A stretch of 35,841 nt of DNA, from positions 1-35,841 of the forward strand of contig CAMDRY010000003.1 in NCBI GenBank assembly GCA_945906975.1, given 5' to 3'. Shown one piece after another: positions 33,296-35,841 of this stretch; position 1 is the stretch's first letter; each line of letters opens with the position of its first letter. The notes beneath the pieces were generated by a model, which was not told the DNA's origin, searched no databases, and saw only the letters and a list, made by a program, of their open reading frames with translations. The stretch comes from Bordetella parapertussis. Its GTDB lineage: Bacteria > Pseudomonadota > Gammaproteobacteria > Burkholderiales > SG8-39. Both the position numbers and the translations under genes were made by a program.

Positions 33296-33733
33296 ATGGC
33301 CATCAACCGCATCAACCACTACTCGATCCGCACCACCGATCTCAAGGCATCGGAAAAATTCTATATCGAGGTCATGGGTTTTACTGTCGGGCCGCGTCCG
33401 CCGTTTGATTTTCCCGGCTTGTGGCTCTACAACGGCGACCACGCCAACTACGACAACGCCGTCGTGCATATCATCGGCATAGACCTCGACAATCCCGAGG
33501 GCCTCAAGGCCTACCTTGGCGACCGCAGCCTCGACAGTCTCAAGGGCACCGGCACCGTGGATCACATTGCGTTTGCCGCCACCGGTCTGCAACAAATGCT
33601 CGCGCACCTGAATGCGGGGAATGTGCCGCATCGCGAGCGTACCGTTCCGAGCATGGGCCTGCACCAGATCTTTCTCGATGACCCGAGCGAAGTGGTCATC
33701 GAACTCAATTACCCTGCTGCTGAGCCGGCCTGA
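33296..33733 (+). CDS. VOC-family (glyoxalase/dioxygenase superfamily) protein
   Basis: A 145-aa vicinal-oxygen-chelate protein with two beta-alpha-beta-beta-beta modules. Metal ligands expected for the fold are H8 in INRINHYSI, H90 in GTVDHIAFAA and E136 in EVVIELNY; H58 in VVHIIG may be the fourth. Members include glyoxalase I, extradiol dioxygenases, methylmalonyl-CoA epimerase and fosfomycin-resistance proteins; nothing here fixes the reaction. GAGGAG about nine bases upstream supports the start. It precedes the flavin monooxygenase by 17 bases and is probably cotranscribed with it, which fits an aromatic or heteroaromatic context. Confidence 0.9.
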   Translation: MAINRINHYSIRTTDLKASEKFYIEVMGFTVGPRPPFDFPGLWLYNGDHANYDNAVVHIIGIDLDNPEGLKAYLGDRSLDSLKGTGTVDHIAFAATGLQQMLAHLNAGNVPHRERTVPSMGLHQIFLDDPSEVVIELNYPAAEPA

Positions 33734-33750
33734 GCGGCGGCGCCGGCACC

Positions 33751-34977
33751 ATGGCAGCCACTGATATGGGCCGGCGCGCCATCGTCATCGGTGGGTCTTT
33801 GGGCGGGCTTTTCGCGGCCAACCTGCTGCATCGCGCCGGCTGGGACGTGCAAGTGTTTGAGCGTTCCGGCACGGCACTCGCCGGCCGCGGCGCCGGCATC
33901 GTCACCCATCCGCCGCTGCTCGATGCCATGGCACGTGCCGGCATCTCCACCGGCGAAGTCGTCGGCGTGCCGGTTCCCGGGCGCATCACGCTGGCGCGCG
34001 ACGGCAGCGTCGCCGGTGAACTGGCCATGCCGCAACTGCTCACCTCGTGGAGCCGCCTCTATGCCTTGCTCAAGGCCGCGTTTCCGTACGAGCGTTATCA
34101 CCTGGCCAAGGCGCTGGTGCGCGTTGACGAGCGCGCCGATGGCGTGGTGGCGTGTTTTGACGACGGCACCGAGGCTGTCGCCGACCTGCTGGTTGCCGCT
34201 GACGGCATACGCTCGGCGGTGCGTGGCCAATTCCTGCCGCAAGTGAAGCCCCAATACGCCGGCTATGTCGCGTGGCGCGGCCTCGTCGACGAGCGCACGC
34301 TGTCGCAAGAAACCCGCGACACCTTGTTCGACCGCTTCGGTTTTTGCCTGCCCGCGGGCGAGCAAATGCTGGGCTATCCGGTCGCCGGTCCGAACAACGA
34401 AGTGGCCCCGGGTGAGCGCAGCTATAACTGCGTCTGGTACCGGCCCGCTGATGAGCGCACCGAATTACCCGCTTTGCTGACCGATGCCTCGGGCCGCCTG
34501 CACGACATGGCGATACCGCCGCAGTTGCTGCGCCCCGAACTGGTGGCCGCCATGCGTGCCGACGCCGAAACGAAGCTCGCGCCGCAGTTTGCCGAACTGG
34601 TGCGCAAAACGGTGCAGCCCATCTTGCAGCCGATCTTCGATCTTGAATCGACACGCCTCGCTTTCGGCCGTGTGGCGGTGCTGGGGGACGCCGCCTTTGT
34701 CGCGCGCCCGCATTGCGGCATGGGCGTGACCAAGGCCGCCGAAGACGCCGTCGTGCTCTCCGATGCCTTGCAGTCGCACACCCAGCTTGGCGACGCGCTG
34801 GCCAACTACGAAAAAAAGCGCCTGCGCTTTGGTCGCGAGGTGGTGGAACATGCGCGCAACCTTGGCGCCTACATGCAGGCGCAGGTCAAAAGCCCGGCCG
34901 AGCAGGCCATGGCCGAGCGCTACCGCACGACCGAGGCGGTCATGGCCGAAACTGCCGTGACGCGCAGCTTCGGCTGA
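33751..34977 (+). CDS. FAD-dependent aromatic monooxygenase (2,6-dihydroxypyridine 3-monooxygenase-like)
   Basis: A 408-aa class A flavin hydroxylase. The FAD Rossmann motif is IVIGGSLGGLFAA (11-23) with acidic E37 at the end of the second strand. The NAD(P)H-related DG motif lies in LLVAADGIRSAVRG. The second FAD motif is VLGDAAFVARPHCGMGVTKA. Blocks such as ERYHLAKALVRV, YAGYVAWRGLVDE and RPHCGMG resemble those of 2,6-dihydroxypyridine 3-monooxygenase from nicotine-degrading actinobacteria more than UbiH or p-hydroxybenzoate hydroxylase; this is recalled similarity, not a search. It would hydroxylate an electron-rich ring next to a hydroxyl group. Convergent with the gluconolactonase gene, six bases apart. 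Confidence 0.85.
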   Translation: MAATDMGRRAIVIGGSLGGLFAANLLHRAGWDVQVFERSGTALAGRGAGIVTHPPLLDAMARAGISTGEVVGVPVPGRITLARDGSVAGELAMPQLLTSWSRLYALLKAAFPYERYHLAKALVRVDERADGVVACFDDGTEAVADLLVAADGIRSAVRGQFLPQVKPQYAGYVAWRGLVDERTLSQETRDTLFDRFGFCLPAGEQMLGYPVAGPNNEVAPGERSYNCVWYRPADERTELPALLTDASGRLHDMAIPPQLLRPELVAAMRADAETKLAPQFAELVRKTVQPILQPIFDLESTRLAFGRVAVLGDAAFVARPHCGMGVTKAAEDAVVLSDALQSHTQLGDALANYEKKRLRFGREVVEHARNLGAYMQAQVKSPAEQAMAERYRTTEAVMAETAVTRSFG

Positions 34978-34983
34978 CCCTGC

Positions 34984-35841
34984 TCAGGCGCCGTTCGCGT
35001 TGACGTACAGCGAATACAGCGACGTTGTCGCGGTGATGAACAGGCGGTTTTTTTTCGGGCCGCCGAAGCACAGGTTGGAAACGTGTTCGGGCACCAGGAT
35101 CTTGCCAAGGCGCGTGCCGTCCGGCGCAAACACCTGCACGCCGTCGCCCGAGCTGCACCAGACATTGCCCTGCGTGTCGCAGCGAAAGCCGTCCGGGAAG
35201 CCGGGCGAGATCTCGGTGAACACGCGGCCCTTGGCGAGGCGCCTGCCTTCGACCACATCAAAGGCGCGTATGTGGTGATTGCCGGCCGGGTCGTGCGTGA
35301 CGCTGCTGTCGGCGATATACAGCGTTTTCTCATCGGGTGAAAAAGCCAGCCCGTTGGGGCGCACGAAATCCTCGGCCACCGCGGTGAGCGCGCCGTCGGC
35401 CGGGTCGAGGCGATAGACATGGCAAGCGCCGATTTCGCTTTCGGCCCTGTCGCCCTCGTAATCGGACGTGATGCCGTAGGACGGGTCGGTGAACCAGATC
35501 GTGCCATCGGATTTCACCACGACGTCGTTGGGTGAATTGAGGCGCCTGCCCTGATAACGGTCGGCCAGCACGCTGATGCGCCCGTCGGTTTCGGTGCGGC
35601 TGATGCACCGGCGGCCGTGCTCGCAGGTGATGAGCCGGCCCTCGCGGTCGCGCGTGTTGCCGTTGCTGTAATTGGCGGGCGCCCTGAACTCGCGCACCCC
35701 CAGGCCTTCCGCCCATTGCAGCATGCGATCGTTCGGGATGTCCGAGAACAGCAGCGTGCGGCTGTCGCCGAACCAGGCCGGGCCCTCGGTCCAGCGGCCG
35801 CCGGTCCACAGTGTTTCAAGCGCGGCGGGCGGAATGATGAG
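34984..35841 (-). CDS. SMP-30/gluconolactonase-family protein (5' end outside the window)
   Basis: The C-terminal 285 residues of a six-bladed beta-propeller lactonase; the frame stays open to the right edge of the window, so the first residues and start codon are missing. The visible N-terminal part includes LETLWTGGRWTEGPAWFGD, where the glutamate of the TEGP motif is the usual metal ligand, then NGNTRDREGRLITCEHG and SPNDVVVKSDGTIWFTDPSY with the family's conserved asparagine and aspartate. PNGLAFSPDEKTLYIADS gives the third metal-side motif. Members hydrolyse sugar or other lactones with a divalent metal. The nearby monooxygenase and VOC genes converge on it and need not be related. Confidence 0.93.
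   Translation of the reverse strand, partial: LIIPPAALETLWTGGRWTEGPAWFGDSRTLLFSDIPNDRMLQWAEGLGVREFRAPANYSNGNTRDREGRLITCEHGRRCISRTETDGRISVLADRYQGRRLNSPNDVVVKSDGTIWFTDPSYGITSDYEGDRAESEIGACHVYRLDPADGALTAVAEDFVRPNGLAFSPDEKTLYIADSSVTHDPAGNHHIRAFDVVEGRRLAKGRVFTEISPGFPDGFRCDTQGNVWCSSGDGVQVFAPDGTRLGKILVPEHVSNLCFGGPKKNRLFITATTSLYSLYVNANGA

Noticed and set aside
1..35841. CRISPR arrays, tRNA, rRNA, integrase or transposase genes
   Set aside because: No regularly spaced repeats, cloverleaf-like sequences or recombinase motifs were recognised on reading both strands; a tRNA or Rfam scan was not available.

Overview
The window is GC-rich, densely coded chromosomal DNA from a Gram-negative proteobacterium, most likely a betaproteobacterium. 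Pointers are the Lgt, YdcH (DUF465) and YkgJ-type proteins, the SsuB/TauB-like ABC systems with NMT1/THI5-type binding proteins, the GC bias at third codon positions, and a REP-like palindrome of a kind common in proteobacteria. No phage, transposase, CRISPR, tRNA or rRNA was seen. The organism is an inference from gene style; no marker gene fixes it.

Region 1 (1-4.7 kb, + strand): a GntR/FCD regulator, a FrnE-like DsbA-family oxidoreductase, a REP-like inverted repeat, and a 981-aa fused FAD / Fe-S / CCG-domain dehydrogenase of the D-2-hydroxyacid type. Region 2 (4.8-10.5 kb): a minus-strand two-component operon (LuxR-type response regulator followed by a CHASE-PAS-PAS hybrid histidine kinase), a small helix-turn-helix-like protein, a stand-alone receiver domain with altered conserved residues, and an unrecognised CxxC protein.

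Region 3 (10.6-28.9 kb) is the accessory core. A + strand series encodes hydantoinase/oxoprolinase subunits A and B, a periplasmic binding protein, an ABC ATPase and permease, and the FAD, 2Fe-2S and molybdopterin subunits of a xanthine-oxidase-family hydroxylase. A minus-strand operon follows: omega-amino-acid:pyruvate aminotransferase, TetR regulator, glutathione S-transferase. Divergent from it lies a second operon with a paralogous ABC transporter (binding protein, ATPase, permease), an isochorismatase-family amidohydrolase resembling N-carbamoylsarcosine amidase, and a cytoplasmic protein of the 4,5-dihydroxyphthalate decarboxylase family. Taken together, two uptake systems, a molybdenum ring hydroxylase, an ATP-dependent cyclic-amide hydrolase, a carbamoyl/amide hydrolase and an aminotransferase look like a pathway that imports, hydroxylates and opens a nitrogen heterocycle (hydantoin, lactam, pyrimidine or pyridine type) and recovers its carbon and nitrogen. 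The substrate cannot be read from the sequence. A 21-bp near-palindrome overlaps a consensus -35 hexamer upstream of the first hydantoinase gene, and a strong intrinsic terminator sits between the first binding-protein gene and its ATPase gene.

Region 4 (28.9-35.8 kb) mixes core genes (YdcH-family protein, Lgt, EamA exporter, dihydroxy-acid dehydratase IlvD, YkgJ-type cysteine-cluster protein) with catabolic-looking ones (a VOC-family protein, a flavin monooxygenase resembling 2,6-dihydroxypyridine 3-monooxygenase, and an SMP-30/gluconolactonase-family gene cut off by the window's right edge).
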